This document shows positions 23,249 to 31,979 of a stretch of DNA of 31,979 bases, one piece after another (positions within the stretch are counted from its first letter, which is position 1; each line of letters begins with the position of its first letter). This stretch comes from Bacteroides sp. UBA7335 (GTDB taxonomy: Bacteria; Bacteroidota; Bacteroidia; Bacteroidales; Bacteroidaceae), in assembly GCA_002471185.1 (NCBI GenBank), contig DKPL01000040.1:1-31979 (forward strand), in the 5' to 3' direction. The notes below the pieces were generated by a model. It saw nothing but the letters and a program-made list of their open reading frames with translations, searched no databases and was not told the DNA's origin. Position numbers and translations under genes: made by a program.

Positions 23249-23332
23249 AATTGCAGGATGGTAGCCAATCATTTGACCAGTTGTTTTATAATTTATGAAT
23301 GTGCCATAAGCCACATCCTGCAATTCTTATGG
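23249..23332 (-). other. Intercistronic RNA structure between susD and the sulfatase gene
   Basis: A 12-bp perfect inverted repeat pairs 23249-23260 (AATTGCAGGATG) with 23314-23325, spanning most of the 110-bp gap. A 7-bp hairpin, CCATAAG (23304-23310) with CTTATGG (23326-23332), carries the second arm in its loop, so the two helices would form a pseudoknot or compete. It may reduce or regulate expression of the third gene relative to susCD, or protect the susCD message 3' end. Confidence 0.55.
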
Positions 23333-23335
23333 TTC

Positions 23336-24985
23336 TTAGTAGTTTGGGTTTTGAGTAACTACTCCTTTTGTTTCGCGAATCTCATAAGTTGGGATTGGGT
23401 ATAACTCGTGTTTACCCGCTTGGTAGCGGTCGCCCGCAGCCCATACATATGATTTTAATGTTCCATCGCTCACCGCATTTTTAAACTTCACCGCAAAATC
23501 AGCAATCGTACTGCCTAGTAAATTCCAGCGGATAAGATCGAACCGACGGAAGCCCTCGAAGCATAACTCGCGAGCTCGCTCTATATAAAGATAGTCGCGT
23601 ACGCTCTGCTGCGATGGAAAATCGTTCATCGTAAAATCGAGTTCACTGTTTGGCGTTTTAGGGTTGGCTTCGTGCGCACGACGACGAATCTGATTTAAGC
23701 ACTCTATGGCCAAAGCATCTAGTTGCCCATCATACTCATTTACTGCCTCAACATACATTAATAAGATATCTGAGTATCGTAAAAGAATGAAGTTTACATC
23801 TGTATTTTCCAAATCCTTAGGAGTACCGGCTACCCAGTGACGTGGCCATTTGCCCGGTGCCCAGTTGTAGCTGGTGTTGAGAGGTACCTCAATAACTTTA
23901 TCATTTTTATCTATTCTATAAGTGGCAATGGCAGTAGGTAAACGTTTATCACCCTCTTCAAAATAGTTATAGAAGATATGAGATGTTTTGATAAAAGAGT
24001 TTCCCAATCCATACGATGAGTTTCTATCAATCTCGGGCGAGTTGTACGAACCTATTTTCCCGGTATGCTCCGTTCCTCCGGTAGGATTATAGAACTGTGC
24101 CTCATACATTACTTCATTGGGTTCTAAAATATATTCGCACACGTTGCGAAATACACGTTCGTAACTTTGGTTGAGTGAATGGTGGTTAGCGTTAATGATT
24201 TCAGCACAAATCTCTTTTACCTTTTTATAATACTCTTTGTAATTATCCGGACGTTTCATTTTTCCATCTTGATGAAGCGAATAGCCGGCACGGTACAAAT
24301 AAGCGCGAGCCAGTAATCCCATGGCTGCACCCTTAGATGGTCTTCCCACATAAGTCACTTCATCATGCCAAGGCAAATCTTGAATAGCCGCTTCCATATC
24401 TTCAACAATCTGCGTATACACCTCTTCGCGGTTAGTGCGTGGAATTAAAAAGTTATCAGTTTTGCTCGATGGAGTTAACTTCATTGGCACATCTCCCCAC
24501 ATACGCACTAAGTCGAAATAGCAAAGCCCACGTAGTAGACGTGCCTCTGCCACCAACCTTTTGAAGGTTTTTTGGCTCGCCTCATCAGGCTGTTCTACTT
24601 TGTCTTTGTTGCTCATAATGCGGTTAACGCGGTCAATACCTGTATAGAAAAGTCCCCATGACTCTTCTAACCAAGTGTGTGCAGCATATACGTTGTAGTG
24701 TCCCAAATCGCGTGCAGCTTGTCCCGTACCTGAACCCTTGATATGACTTAAGTCTGTGTCGCAATCGTTCACAAGCATAAAGTGACCATAAGTCATTTTC
24801 TGACTTAACACCTCGTAAGCACCATTAACTGCTAGCTCTAAGTCTACATTATTTCTATAAAAGTCATCCTCAGCAACAAAGTCATAAGTTTTCTCCGTCA
24901 GAAAGTCTTGGCATGAAGTCAAAGTACCTATTCCAAGAATAAATGTTGGAATGGCAAGCGTATATTTTAATAATTGAGTTTTCAT
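23336..24985 (-). CDS. SusD/RagB family nutrient-binding outer-membrane lipoprotein (second locus)
   Basis: 549 residues. Signal peptide MKTQLLKYTLAIPTFILGIG with lipobox TLTSC; the residues after Cys (QDFLTEK) fit surface anchoring. The N-terminal SusD-like region (AVNGAYEVLS), the helical body with LRGLCYFDLVRMWGDVP and ARAYLYRAGY, and the C-terminal RARELCFEGFRRFDLIRW and final TQNPNY are diagnostic. The ATG at 24985 is taken because the longer frame runs into susC and hides the signal peptide. It is 19 bp downstream of susC, the same spacing as in the first locus, and precedes the sulfatase fusion, so the bound ligand is probably a sulfated glycan. Confidence 0.95.
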   Translation of the reverse strand: MKTQLLKYTLAIPTFILGIGTLTSCQDFLTEKTYDFVAEDDFYRNNVDLELAVNGAYEVLSQKMTYGHFMLVNDCDTDLSHIKGSGTGQAARDLGHYNVYAAHTWLEESWGLFYTGIDRVNRIMSNKDKVEQPDEASQKTFKRLVAEARLLRGLCYFDLVRMWGDVPMKLTPSSKTDNFLIPRTNREEVYTQIVEDMEAAIQDLPWHDEVTYVGRPSKGAAMGLLARAYLYRAGYSLHQDGKMKRPDNYKEYYKKVKEICAEIINANHHSLNQSYERVFRNVCEYILEPNEVMYEAQFYNPTGGTEHTGKIGSYNSPEIDRNSSYGLGNSFIKTSHIFYNYFEEGDKRLPTAIATYRIDKNDKVIEVPLNTSYNWAPGKWPRHWVAGTPKDLENTDVNFILLRYSDILLMYVEAVNEYDGQLDALAIECLNQIRRRAHEANPKTPNSELDFTMNDFPSQQSVRDYLYIERARELCFEGFRRFDLIRWNLLGSTIADFAVKFKNAVSDGTLKSYVWAAGDRYQAGKHELYPIPTYEIRETKGVVTQNPNY

Positions 24986-25004
24986 ATTGAGTAAGATAAT
25001 TAGA

Positions 25005-28000
25005 TTAGAATGTAATATTAGCACCAAACACAAATGACATAGAAGAAGGATATGCTCCCCAATCGATACCCGGTGTTAGCCCGTTGTTTGCAAAAGTATT
25101 AACCTCCGGATCATAGCCCGAATACTTTGTAAACGTATATAAGTTATAACCTGTAGCATAAAAACGCACCGTTGAAAGTTTTACCTTTTTAGTGATGGCT
25201 TGAGGCAGAGTATAGCCCAATGACACATTATTAATTTTTAAGAATGAAGCATCCTCAACATATCCTGAGTGGAAATATAAGTCTGAACTACCCTCTATCG
25301 AAACATAGTTACGATTTTGGTTGACTGCTGCTAACTCTTGTGGATTATTAAATATGTAATCACCGTTTGCATTGATTACCGTGAAGCGATTTAGTGCTTC
25401 CTCCTTTAATGAATTACGCCACTGATTATTGAATTTTGTATAATACATCTTATTAGCACTATACACTTTATTTCCAATCGAGAAGTTTAAGAAAAGAGTG
25501 AAGTCAAAACCTTTCCAATTAAGCGTGTTGGTCAATCCACCATAAAGCTTAGGGTTAGCATTTCCAATCACTTCTCTATCCTTTTCATTGATTTCGTCAT
25601 TTCCATCTAAGTCATCGAACTTCCAATAACCGGGTTTTGGATAGCGACTCTTATCATACGGAATTCCCTCTTTCAGAATATACTTTTGCTGTGTTGCATC
25701 GTAGTTGAAATCGTCTACAGTATAAATGCCTTTAAGGCGATATCCATACATCTGTCCCAACGATTCGCCTACTCGAATCATATAATCACTTTTGTTGAAT
25801 TCAGAGGTTTGTGCCCATCCCGATACGATTTCCATGTAATCAGACATATATAGCTCCTTCACCTTGTTTTTGTTGTGAGACAAATTCAAGTTTGTAGTCC
25901 AGCTAAAATCACGGGTACGTAGATTGTATGAGGTTATTGACACCTCTATCCCTTTATTATTTGTTCTTCCTGCATTAATCATCATGCTTCTATATCCCGA
26001 CAATAACGGAATGTTAGCATTTAAAAGAAGATTTTTAGTTTCTACATTATAAAGGTCTACACTCATTTGTAGGCGTTGTTCAAAGAATCCCATATCTAAA
26101 CCAAAGTTGGCTGTGATATTTGTTTCCCACTTCAAGTCCGGGTTGTTGAGCTGCTTACTAACTAGTCCGCTTTGAGTACCAGAACCTGCCGGAATCCATA
26201 CAGAACCAATTTTAGAAAGAGACAAATAATTATCAATCTTATTATTACCGGCTGTACCATAACTCAATCTCACCTTTAAATTAGAGAATACGTTTAAGTT
26301 TTTGATAAACTCCTCTTCAGAAGCACGCCATGCAAATGATGCAGCAGGAAACACTCCCCATTTATTATTTGCACCAAACTTAGAAGAACCATCGGCACGA
26401 ATAGATGCTGCAAATAAGTATTTCTGCATTAAGTTGTAGTTAGCACGGAAGAAGTACGATAACATTCTCTCTTCTTGATTGCGTGTTTGTACAATATCGG
26501 GTGTTGCACCAAGTGACATATCATTAAGTCCAAAGTTCTTGTCGGGGAAGTTGGTAGCACCCGCTCTTAAATATTGGCTTTTATTGCTAATATACTCTTG
26601 TCCTCCCACTAAATCAATTTGATTATTGGCATTAATTGTTTGACTATATGTCACAACATTGTTATACATAAAGCTTGCCTCTTCAGTTTGAGCTTTCCAT
26701 CCAAAAGGGGCTCCTGCATTTTTGGCTTGCTTTGAACGCTCAGAATAAAACACATCACTGTTTCTGGTTCGTGTTCTGAATCCAACAGTACCTCTATAAG
26801 TCAGGTTTTTAGTAAACTTAACCTCTGCATCTCCATTGATTGACAAAATGCGGTTTCGCTTATTGAGTGATTCACTTTCGATAGAGGCCAAAGGGCTCTG
26901 CATGGGGCTTGCACCTTCTAATAGCAATACAGGGTCATCATCATTTATAATAAGATCTGTATCATTGCCATTTTTACCAATAGTTGGGCGATACTGAATG
27001 ACGTGCTGCATACGGCTGAATGCTCCACCTTCTTGCAATGAACCTAATCCCTCTGTAGACTCATCAATATAGTTGGCAGTGGCAGATAAGTTTAACCAAT
27101 CTGATGCTTTTTGTGTCATTTTCATTCTAAAGTTATCGCGCTTAAGTCCACTTCCATACCATATACCTTTATCATTATTTCTTGTATATGAAAAAAGATA
27201 CTGAGAAGTTTTGCTACCACCACTGACAGTAACCTTATATTGTTGGCTTACAGCCGAATGATTTTCAAAGACCTCTTTTTGCCAATCAATTCCTGCGCGG
27301 TTGCCATAAAGCTGATCGTACTCGCTATACTCTCCATAGGTAGGAATAATAACATCTCTTATCTTATCAGGCTGATCAATGTAGCGCTCATAGTCGAGCT
27401 TTACAAAATCAACAACGTTCAGCAAATCGTATTTCTTATTTACTTTCTTTACTCCTACATACATATCAAAACTAATATTCAGTTTATCTTGTTTTCCTCC
27501 TTTTGTAGTTACAAGTACAACTCCATTTGCTCCTCGTGCACCATAAATAGCAGTTGATGAAGCATCCTTCAATATGTCGATAGACTCAATATCGCTAGCC
27601 TCTATCCCTTTCAATCCATCTTCTGATGGGAAGCCATCAATAATGTATAGTGGCTCATTACTTTGAGTAATGGATGTACCACCACGTACCTTTATTGATA
27701 CATCGGCGTCTGGCGAACCCTGTGAGCGAATCACCTGTACACCGGCAACTTTTCCACTAAGAGCTTGGGTTACATCAGATATTGGCACAGCAGCAATTTC
27801 ACTCGCTTTAACCGACGATACAGAACCGGTTAGATCTTTTCTTTTAACAGTTGCATATCCAATTTTTACAACCTCCTCAAGTTCAACAGACGAAGACTCC
27901 AACATAACATCTATTTTATGTTGATTTTTGACCAACACATCTTTAGAATCTAAACCGATAAATGAAAATACTAATACAGCTTTTGTAGGATTGGTCACGT

Positions 28001-28193
28001 TGATTTTGTAGTTACCGTCAAAATCGGTTGTTGTTCCAATAGTAGTTCCTTTGATAATAACATTTGCTCCCGGTAAACCTTCATTGTCTATGTCTACCAC
28101 TTTTCCGGTAACTTCTATGCTAGTTTGTGCATATACGTTTGCCGTGAAGCAAATACATGCGAGCATGCAAATGCAAGAGACGAAATTTTTCAT
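25005..28193 (-). CDS. SusC/RagA family TonB-dependent transporter (second locus)
   Basis: 1062 residues. Signal peptide (MKNFVSCICMLACICFTANVYA, then Q), carboxypeptidase-regulatory-like domain (about 27-97, VTGKVVDIDNEGLPGANVII), the segment LEEVVKIGYATVKRKDLTGS, plug domain with IESIDILKDASSTAIYGARG, and a large barrel ending SFVFGANITF. No STN signalling domain. It heads the operon susC-susD-sulfatase fusion and imports the oligosaccharide captured by SusD. It shares only the family pattern with the susC at 10074; they look like distinct subfamilies, not a recent duplication. No -7 box was found in the leader, but a 15-bp palindrome lies 79 bp before the start. Confidence 0.96.
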   Translation of the reverse strand: MKNFVSCICMLACICFTANVYAQTSIEVTGKVVDIDNEGLPGANVIIKGTTIGTTTDFDGNYKINVTNPTKAVLVFSFIGLDSKDVLVKNQHKIDVMLESSSVELEEVVKIGYATVKRKDLTGSVSSVKASEIAAVPISDVTQALSGKVAGVQVIRSQGSPDADVSIKVRGGTSITQSNEPLYIIDGFPSEDGLKGIEASDIESIDILKDASSTAIYGARGANGVVLVTTKGGKQDKLNISFDMYVGVKKVNKKYDLLNVVDFVKLDYERYIDQPDKIRDVIIPTYGEYSEYDQLYGNRAGIDWQKEVFENHSAVSQQYKVTVSGGSKTSQYLFSYTRNNDKGIWYGSGLKRDNFRMKMTQKASDWLNLSATANYIDESTEGLGSLQEGGAFSRMQHVIQYRPTIGKNGNDTDLIINDDDPVLLLEGASPMQSPLASIESESLNKRNRILSINGDAEVKFTKNLTYRGTVGFRTRTRNSDVFYSERSKQAKNAGAPFGWKAQTEEASFMYNNVVTYSQTINANNQIDLVGGQEYISNKSQYLRAGATNFPDKNFGLNDMSLGATPDIVQTRNQEERMLSYFFRANYNLMQKYLFAASIRADGSSKFGANNKWGVFPAASFAWRASEEEFIKNLNVFSNLKVRLSYGTAGNNKIDNYLSLSKIGSVWIPAGSGTQSGLVSKQLNNPDLKWETNITANFGLDMGFFEQRLQMSVDLYNVETKNLLLNANIPLLSGYRSMMINAGRTNNKGIEVSITSYNLRTRDFSWTTNLNLSHNKNKVKELYMSDYMEIVSGWAQTSEFNKSDYMIRVGESLGQMYGYRLKGIYTVDDFNYDATQQKYILKEGIPYDKSRYPKPGYWKFDDLDGNDEINEKDREVIGNANPKLYGGLTNTLNWKGFDFTLFLNFSIGNKVYSANKMYYTKFNNQWRNSLKEEALNRFTVINANGDYIFNNPQELAAVNQNRNYVSIEGSSDLYFHSGYVEDASFLKINNVSLGYTLPQAITKKVKLSTVRFYATGYNLYTFTKYSGYDPEVNTFANNGLTPGIDWGAYPSSMSFVFGANITF

Positions 28194-28271
28194 ACGTGTT
28201 TTTATTAATTAGTTAGATTTTTAGTCGCTGCAATGTATTAAAACCTCGATGAATATCTTGCTTGTATTGTT

Positions 28272-28286
28272 AACAAAGTCTTTGTT
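28272..28286. promoter_or_regulatory. 7-1-7 palindrome upstream of the second susC
   Basis: AACAAAGTCTTTGTT is a perfect 15-bp inverted repeat, 79-93 bp before the susC ATG and past the yqeY terminator. Its position and symmetry fit a dimeric regulator site for this locus, whose regulator is not encoded nearby. It could also be chance in AT-rich DNA. Confidence 0.35.
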
Positions 28287-28340
28287 TTTGTTTACCAACG
28301 TTTAAAATTGTATAATAAAAGTGTAGTATTGTTGAATGTG

Positions 28341-28386
28341 AAAAGAAAAAGCGTTGAATAAGGTTATAAAGCCTTATTCAACGCTT
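28341..28386 (-). terminator. Terminator of the fts-yqeY operon
   Basis: A 15-bp perfect stem, AAGCGTTGAATAAGG (28349-28363) with its complement at 28372-28386, has an 8-nt loop and is followed on the minus strand by TTTCTTTTCAC. It lies 30 bp after the yqeY stop. Confidence 0.92.
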
Positions 28387-28416
28387 AGAAATATAGAATA
28401 AATATTCAGTCTATAA

Positions 28417-28866
28417 TTATCCTAATAGCTCTTTTACTTTGGCTGAAATCGCACGTCCTTCGGCCAATCCAGCTAGTTTTTTAGATGCTACACCCATTAC
28501 CTTACCCATATCTTTGGCGTCGGTTGCACCAACTTCGGCAATGATTTCTTTCAAAGCAGCTTCTAGTTCTTCAGCACTCATTTGCTTTGGCAAATAAGCC
28601 TCCATCACTTTTACTTGTGCCATTTCGTCAGCAGCTAAATCTTCTCTGCCTTGTCCTTTATAAATTTCAGCAGCATCTTTGCCCTGCTTCACTAATTTCT
28701 GAATAATTTTTAATGCAGCGTCATCAGCCAATGTATCATTAGCACCCGGTGCAGTTTTAGCTTCAATAAAAAACTTCTTAACGTTGCGCAAAGTTTCAAG
28801 AGCTACTTTATCTTTTGCTCTCATTGCGTTTTTAATGTCTTCGCTGACTTTGTCAAATAAATCCAT
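28417..28866 (-). CDS. GatB/YqeY domain-containing protein
   Basis: 149 residues, cytoplasmic, almost all helix. MDLFDKVSEDIKNAMRAKDKVALETLR, the QGKDAAEIYKGQGREDLAADE segment and the C-terminal GKVMGVASKKLAGLAEGRAISAKVKELL are typical of the YqeY family, which is homologous to the tRNA-binding tail domain of the GatB amidotransferase subunit. As a free-standing protein its role is unproven; tRNA binding is inferred. It follows ftsZ by 25 bp and ends the division operon, a common arrangement in Bacteroides. Confidence 0.93.
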   Translation of the reverse strand: MDLFDKVSEDIKNAMRAKDKVALETLRNVKKFFIEAKTAPGANDTLADDAALKIIQKLVKQGKDAAEIYKGQGREDLAADEMAQVKVMEAYLPKQMSAEELEAALKEIIAEVGATDAKDMGKVMGVASKKLAGLAEGRAISAKVKELLG

Positions 28867-28891
28867 ATCTTATAATTTAAAATATTCAGTT

Positions 28892-30202
28892 CTAGAATTT
28901 AATTACTCCATCACTATTCGTGATATCTTCAATAACCTCCTCTTCGGCAAGTGCCTTTGTTTTGATTTTGCCAAGAGTACTCTTGTCACGATAGTAGGTT
29001 GGCGAACCATCTACCATAGCAATAATGTCATCGTTGTCCAAATCTTCAGGACGGAAGATGTAAATGTGATTTCTCTTCGTTTTATATTTACCTCCGAAAC
29101 CAGTGGCACTTTCGCCATAGGCTTTTTGAATGCGACCTTTATTTCTTTCCTTTTCTTCTTCGTTTCGAAGTTGTTGTTCTTCTTCTTCGTGGCTACGATG
29201 AGTCATTAAGTTGCCCATGCCTGGCACATCTTCTACTCCAAATCCGGTAGCTAATATTGTAATCTTCACCTTTGGTCCTAATTGCTCCTCTTCGGCAACT
29301 CCCCAGATAACTTCAACACCCTCTTTGAACTTGCGCATAAATGTATGTACTTCGTTCATCTCTTCCATCATCAATTCGTTTTCAGGGCAGAATGAAACGT
29401 TGAGCATTACTTTTTGTGCATTGAAGATATCGTTATTGTTGAGTAGTGGTGAGTGTAACGAATCATCGATGGCTTTGGTTACACGATTTTCGCCTTCGCC
29501 ATAGCCTGTACCCATAATGGCTACCCCTCCATCTTTTAGTATTGTTCTCACATCAGCAAAGTCAAGATTAACCTTACCGTGTAGGGTAATGATTTCTGCA
29601 ATACTTTTTGCTGCAATTGATAACGTATCATCAGCTTTGCCGAAAGCATTCATAAAAGTAAGGTCAGCATATATTTCACGCAAACGCTCATTGTTAATAA
29701 CCAATAGTGCATCAACATATTGTGCTATACGCTCAACTCCATCGAGTGCTTGAATAATCTTCTTTTCGCCCTCAAAGATAAATGGAATGGTAACAATACC
29801 TACAGTAAGTATGTCCATCTCTTTAGCAATGCGTGCGATGACTGGCGCTGCACCCGTACCGGTACCACCACCCATCCCGGCAGTAATAAATACCATTTTG
29901 GTACCATCGGTTAAGAAAGCTTTGATATCTTCAATACTTTCTTCGGCTGCTTCGCGTGCCCTTTCGGGTTTATTTCCAGCTCCAAGTCCTTCTGTAATGC
30001 TATGTCCTAACTGAATTTTTACAGGGATTGGTGAATCTCTCAGCGCTTGGTTGTCTGTATTGCATACCACAAATGAAACATCGTGTATGCCCTCTTTATA
30101 CATATGATTTACGGCATTTCCACCACCACCTCCAACACCAATCACTTTGATGATTTTGGGTGAGTCGGTAGGTAATTCAAATGATAGAATATTATTGTCC
30201 AT
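28892..30202 (-). CDS. ftsZ: Cell division GTPase FtsZ
   Basis: Tubulin homologue that polymerises into the Z ring at mid-cell and recruits the divisome. 436 residues: IGVGGGGGNAVNHM in the N-terminal nucleotide-binding part, tubulin signature GGGTGTG (111-117), and NLDFADVRTILKDGG, the T7 loop that completes the GTPase site of the next subunit. A charged, Glu/Gln/Arg-rich linker (about 335-420) leads to the conserved tail ending DGVIKF, which binds FtsA. The gene lies 28 bp after ftsA and 25 bp before the yqeY gene on the same strand, a tight operon. Confidence 0.97.
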   Translation of the reverse strand: MDNNILSFELPTDSPKIIKVIGVGGGGGNAVNHMYKEGIHDVSFVVCNTDNQALRDSPIPVKIQLGHSITEGLGAGNKPERAREAAEESIEDIKAFLTDGTKMVFITAGMGGGTGTGAAPVIARIAKEMDILTVGIVTIPFIFEGEKKIIQALDGVERIAQYVDALLVINNERLREIYADLTFMNAFGKADDTLSIAAKSIAEIITLHGKVNLDFADVRTILKDGGVAIMGTGYGEGENRVTKAIDDSLHSPLLNNNDIFNAQKVMLNVSFCPENELMMEEMNEVHTFMRKFKEGVEVIWGVAEEEQLGPKVKITILATGFGVEDVPGMGNLMTHRSHEEEEQQLRNEEEKERNKGRIQKAYGESATGFGGKYKTKRNHIYIFRPEDLDNDDIIAMVDGSPTYYRDKSTLGKIKTKALAEEEVIEDITNSDGVIKF

Positions 30203-30230
30203 GGTAATAATTCGAATTATTGTTATGCAA

Positions 30231-31616
30231 TTAGTTTACATCATCATCATTAAAGAAACTATTAGAAAGCTTTCCTAATCTGTCAATCCAACTTGGACCA
30301 GATTTCTTTTTCATACGTTCTTGTTCTTTCTTTATCTTTTCCTCGGCTTTTTGCTTTTCTTCGAGCTCTTTTTTTCTTTTTGCAACTGAAGCTTCTTGTT
30401 CTTTTAGAGCCTCATCGTCAACAAAAAGATTTGGAGTTTCGAAAGTTGCTGTAGCTCGTGGAGCTTCAATTAAACAGCAGTTCTCGGTTCCGCTGAATAG
30501 CAATCCGAAAATTGTGTTTTGAGTTCCATCTTTTTTAAGAATATTATTATCGGCATGAATTGTATAGTTTGTATTACGAGCAATACGCACTTTCTCAATC
30601 TTACATTTCTTGCGTAACATTGTGTCGAGATTCTTAAGGTTTGCAGTACCACCGGTCATGATAATTCCCGAAAGTAGTTTATCATCATAACCCGACATCT
30701 GAATCTGGTTCCATACGTTTACTATGATCTCTTCGGCACGCGCCTCAATGATATTGTTCAGCATTGATAACTCAATGCTTCTTGAACCATCTTCGAGCTT
30801 CTGAAGAACTGGCGTATCATCATCTTCTTCGTACATGGCATTGCCATATGCAATCTTCAGCTGTTCAGCCTCATCTTCTTCTATTCTTAGATTGGTTATG
30901 TCTTGCGTAATATTGCTACCTCCGATTGGAAGAACAGATAGATAGCGAAGTATATTGTTTTTGTAAATGCTAACTGTAGTAGTATCGGCCCCAAAATCAA
31001 TTAGTGCGCATCCTGAACGACGTTCGCTCTCAGTAAGTACTGCTTGAGCAGTAGCTAGTGGTGAGATAATTGTATCGGCTATTTCAATTTTAGCTTGTGT
31101 AAAGGTACGTTCTAAGTTTCTTTTGATAGAAGAGCGAGCGATGATATTTAGAAAATGTCCTTCAACATAGTTTGAAGCTACTCCTACCGGATCTACCTGA
31201 AAGTTATTTCCTACTTTATACTCTTGAGGTATTATATCTAGAATATCCATATTGATAAGTGGACATTCGATATTTTCGTCACATATATTATCAATAAAAT
31301 CTTGTGATATAATGACCTCTTCATCTAAAGTTCTCATTACAATATTCCTGATAGAGCGAAGTGACTGTCCGCCAATGCCGACATATACTTTGCCTATTGA
31401 ATTTTTTAAAGAAGCTTCTAGCTTGTTGATGATGCTTGTTAGGCTTGAAGCTGTTTTATCTAAATTATAGATTATCCCTTTGCGGATAAAAGACGATGAG
31501 TCTTCGGTAGCATATGCCAGTAGCTGCATGCTTCCATCACTATTCCTTTTTCCTGCAACACCTGTTATCTTAGATGATCCTAATTCAATAGCAGCAATAA
31601 AATCTGTTGTAGCCAT
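30231..31616 (-). CDS. ftsA: Cell division protein FtsA
   Basis: Actin-like ATPase that tethers FtsZ filaments to the inner membrane. 461 residues: FIAAIELGSSKITGVAG forms the first phosphate loop, CALIDFGADTTTVSIYKNN the second, and GIIMTGGTANLKNLD the adenosine motif; the SHS2/1C domain lies between. After about residue 380 comes an extension rich in Lys and Glu (KRKKELEEKQKAEEKIKKEQ), a likely coiled coil, ending in PSWIDRLGKLSNSFF, an amphipathic helix for membrane binding. This longer tail is usual in Bacteroides FtsA. It is 108 bp after ftsQ, with a small hairpin between. Confidence 0.96.
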   Translation of the reverse strand: MATTDFIAAIELGSSKITGVAGKRNSDGSMQLLAYATEDSSSFIRKGIIYNLDKTASSLTSIINKLEASLKNSIGKVYVGIGGQSLRSIRNIVMRTLDEEVIISQDFIDNICDENIECPLINMDILDIIPQEYKVGNNFQVDPVGVASNYVEGHFLNIIARSSIKRNLERTFTQAKIEIADTIISPLATAQAVLTESERRSGCALIDFGADTTTVSIYKNNILRYLSVLPIGGSNITQDITNLRIEEDEAEQLKIAYGNAMYEEDDDTPVLQKLEDGSRSIELSMLNNIIEARAEEIIVNVWNQIQMSGYDDKLLSGIIMTGGTANLKNLDTMLRKKCKIEKVRIARNTNYTIHADNNILKKDGTQNTIFGLLFSGTENCCLIEAPRATATFETPNLFVDDEALKEQEASVAKRKKELEEKQKAEEKIKKEQERMKKKSGPSWIDRLGKLSNSFFNDDDVN

Positions 31617-31640
31617 AGTCTTTTATTATATATTGCAATG

Positions 31641-31661
31641 CTTATAGTTTAATGCTATAAG
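31641..31661 (-). other. Small hairpin between ftsQ and ftsA
   Basis: CTTATAG (31641-31647) pairs with CTATAAG (31655-31661), loop of 7, in the 108-bp gap. No T-run fits a terminator on the minus strand, so processing or pausing is more likely than termination. Confidence 0.35.
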
Positions 31662-31724
31662 ATAGCTGATTTTTTCAATTTGTTTTTTAATATTTAATCC
31701 ACTTCTGAAAGATAAATAATCTAT

Positions 31725-31979
31725 TTATTTTGTGCAAACAATCTGATTATCAAATTCCAAACTAATGCGTGAATACTTGTTCCAGCCCACTTGATTTAGT
31801 CCTTTTCTATAAAAAGTAATCAATCGATCAAGTTTATCTTCGTAATTATCAATTTTTCCTAAAAAAATAACATGTTCACCAACGCGTGGTATTAGCTCGA
31901 TATTTTTATCAGGTAAAACATTGATTTGTACTATTTGTGCATCCCAAAAAGGATTGTTTTGCAAAAATACACCAAAGTT
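31725..31979 (-). CDS. ftsQ: Cell division protein FtsQ, C-terminal part (partial)
   Basis: 85 codons run from the right edge to the TAA at 31725. The segment NPFWDAQIVQINVLPDKNIELIPRVG matches the beta domain of FtsQ/DivIB, and LDRLITFYRKGLNQVGWNKYSRISLEFDNQIVCTK is the typical Bacteroidetes ending. FtsQ is a bitopic inner-membrane protein that links early and late divisome proteins (with FtsB and FtsL). The position directly before ftsA supports the call. The TTG at 31964 is internal and not a start. Confidence 0.9.
   Translation of the reverse strand, partial: NFGVFLQNNPFWDAQIVQINVLPDKNIELIPRVGEHVIFLGKIDNYEDKLDRLITFYRKGLNQVGWNKYSRISLEFDNQIVCTK

Noticed and set aside
24986..25033. Longer start for the second SusD overlapping susC
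   Set aside because: Same reason: the signal peptide begins at 24985.

Overview
The window comes from a member of the Bacteroidales, most likely a Bacteroides or close relative. The main reasons are two complete SusC/SusD outer-membrane uptake pairs, several Bacteroidetes-type lipoproteins and barrels (DUF5723, OmpW/PF13568-like), promoters of the form TTTG-N19/20-TAnnTTTG, a serine-type sulfatase, and the ftsQ-ftsA-ftsZ-yqeY order. The DNA is AT-rich. I see no phage, transposase or CRISPR array.

Layout, left to right. (1) 1-800: the tail of an unidentified + strand gene, its terminator, then about 640 bp without a gene. That gap holds a tandem 22-bp-period palindrome array, a perfect Fur-type box, a 17-bp-arm hairpin and the rnhB promoter. 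(2) 794-8130: housekeeping block. rnhB (+) overlaps tail-to-tail with a two-gene cell-envelope operon (lipoprotein, then DUF5723). A corA-type divalent-metal transporter follows, with a terminator that overlaps its stop codon and a structured leader containing a small ORF. gpmI and a Cys-rich DUF3109 gene are divergent from it. (3) 8258-14545 (-): galM lipoprotein, susC, susD, a small nutrient-uptake locus with no hydrolase. (4) 14752-19497: gyrB, an outer-membrane barrel gene with an (AT)13 tract in its promoter, rpsT cotranscribed with tRNA-Glu, and divergent recO. (5) 19806-28193 (-): susC, susD and a 1139-residue fusion of a sulfatase with an (alpha/alpha)-toroid-like enzyme, probably a compact locus for a sulfated glycan. 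(6) 28417-31979 (-): ftsQ (partial), ftsA, ftsZ and yqeY, the end of the division cluster, closed by a strong terminator.

Most transcription units are clearly bounded by hairpin terminators and a recognisable -7 box. Neither SusCD locus has a visible regulator (no ECF/anti-sigma pair, no hybrid two-component system) in this window, so control must be distant or RNA-based.

The strongest candidates for something undescribed are: (a) the corA leader, with an Asp/Pro-rich 13-codon ORF and two competing RNA helices, one of which hides the corA ribosome-binding site, resembling in logic the MgtL-type magnesium sensor of enterobacteria; (b) the (AT)13 tract in the promoter spacer of a surface barrel gene, suited to slipped-strand phase variation; (c) the sulfatase-toroid fusion; (d) two copies of a three-unit, 22-bp-period palindrome array about 19 kb apart; (e) a Fur-type box with no obvious target gene, followed by two hairpins that could be a small RNA. 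These readings were made by eye, without alignment or folding software.
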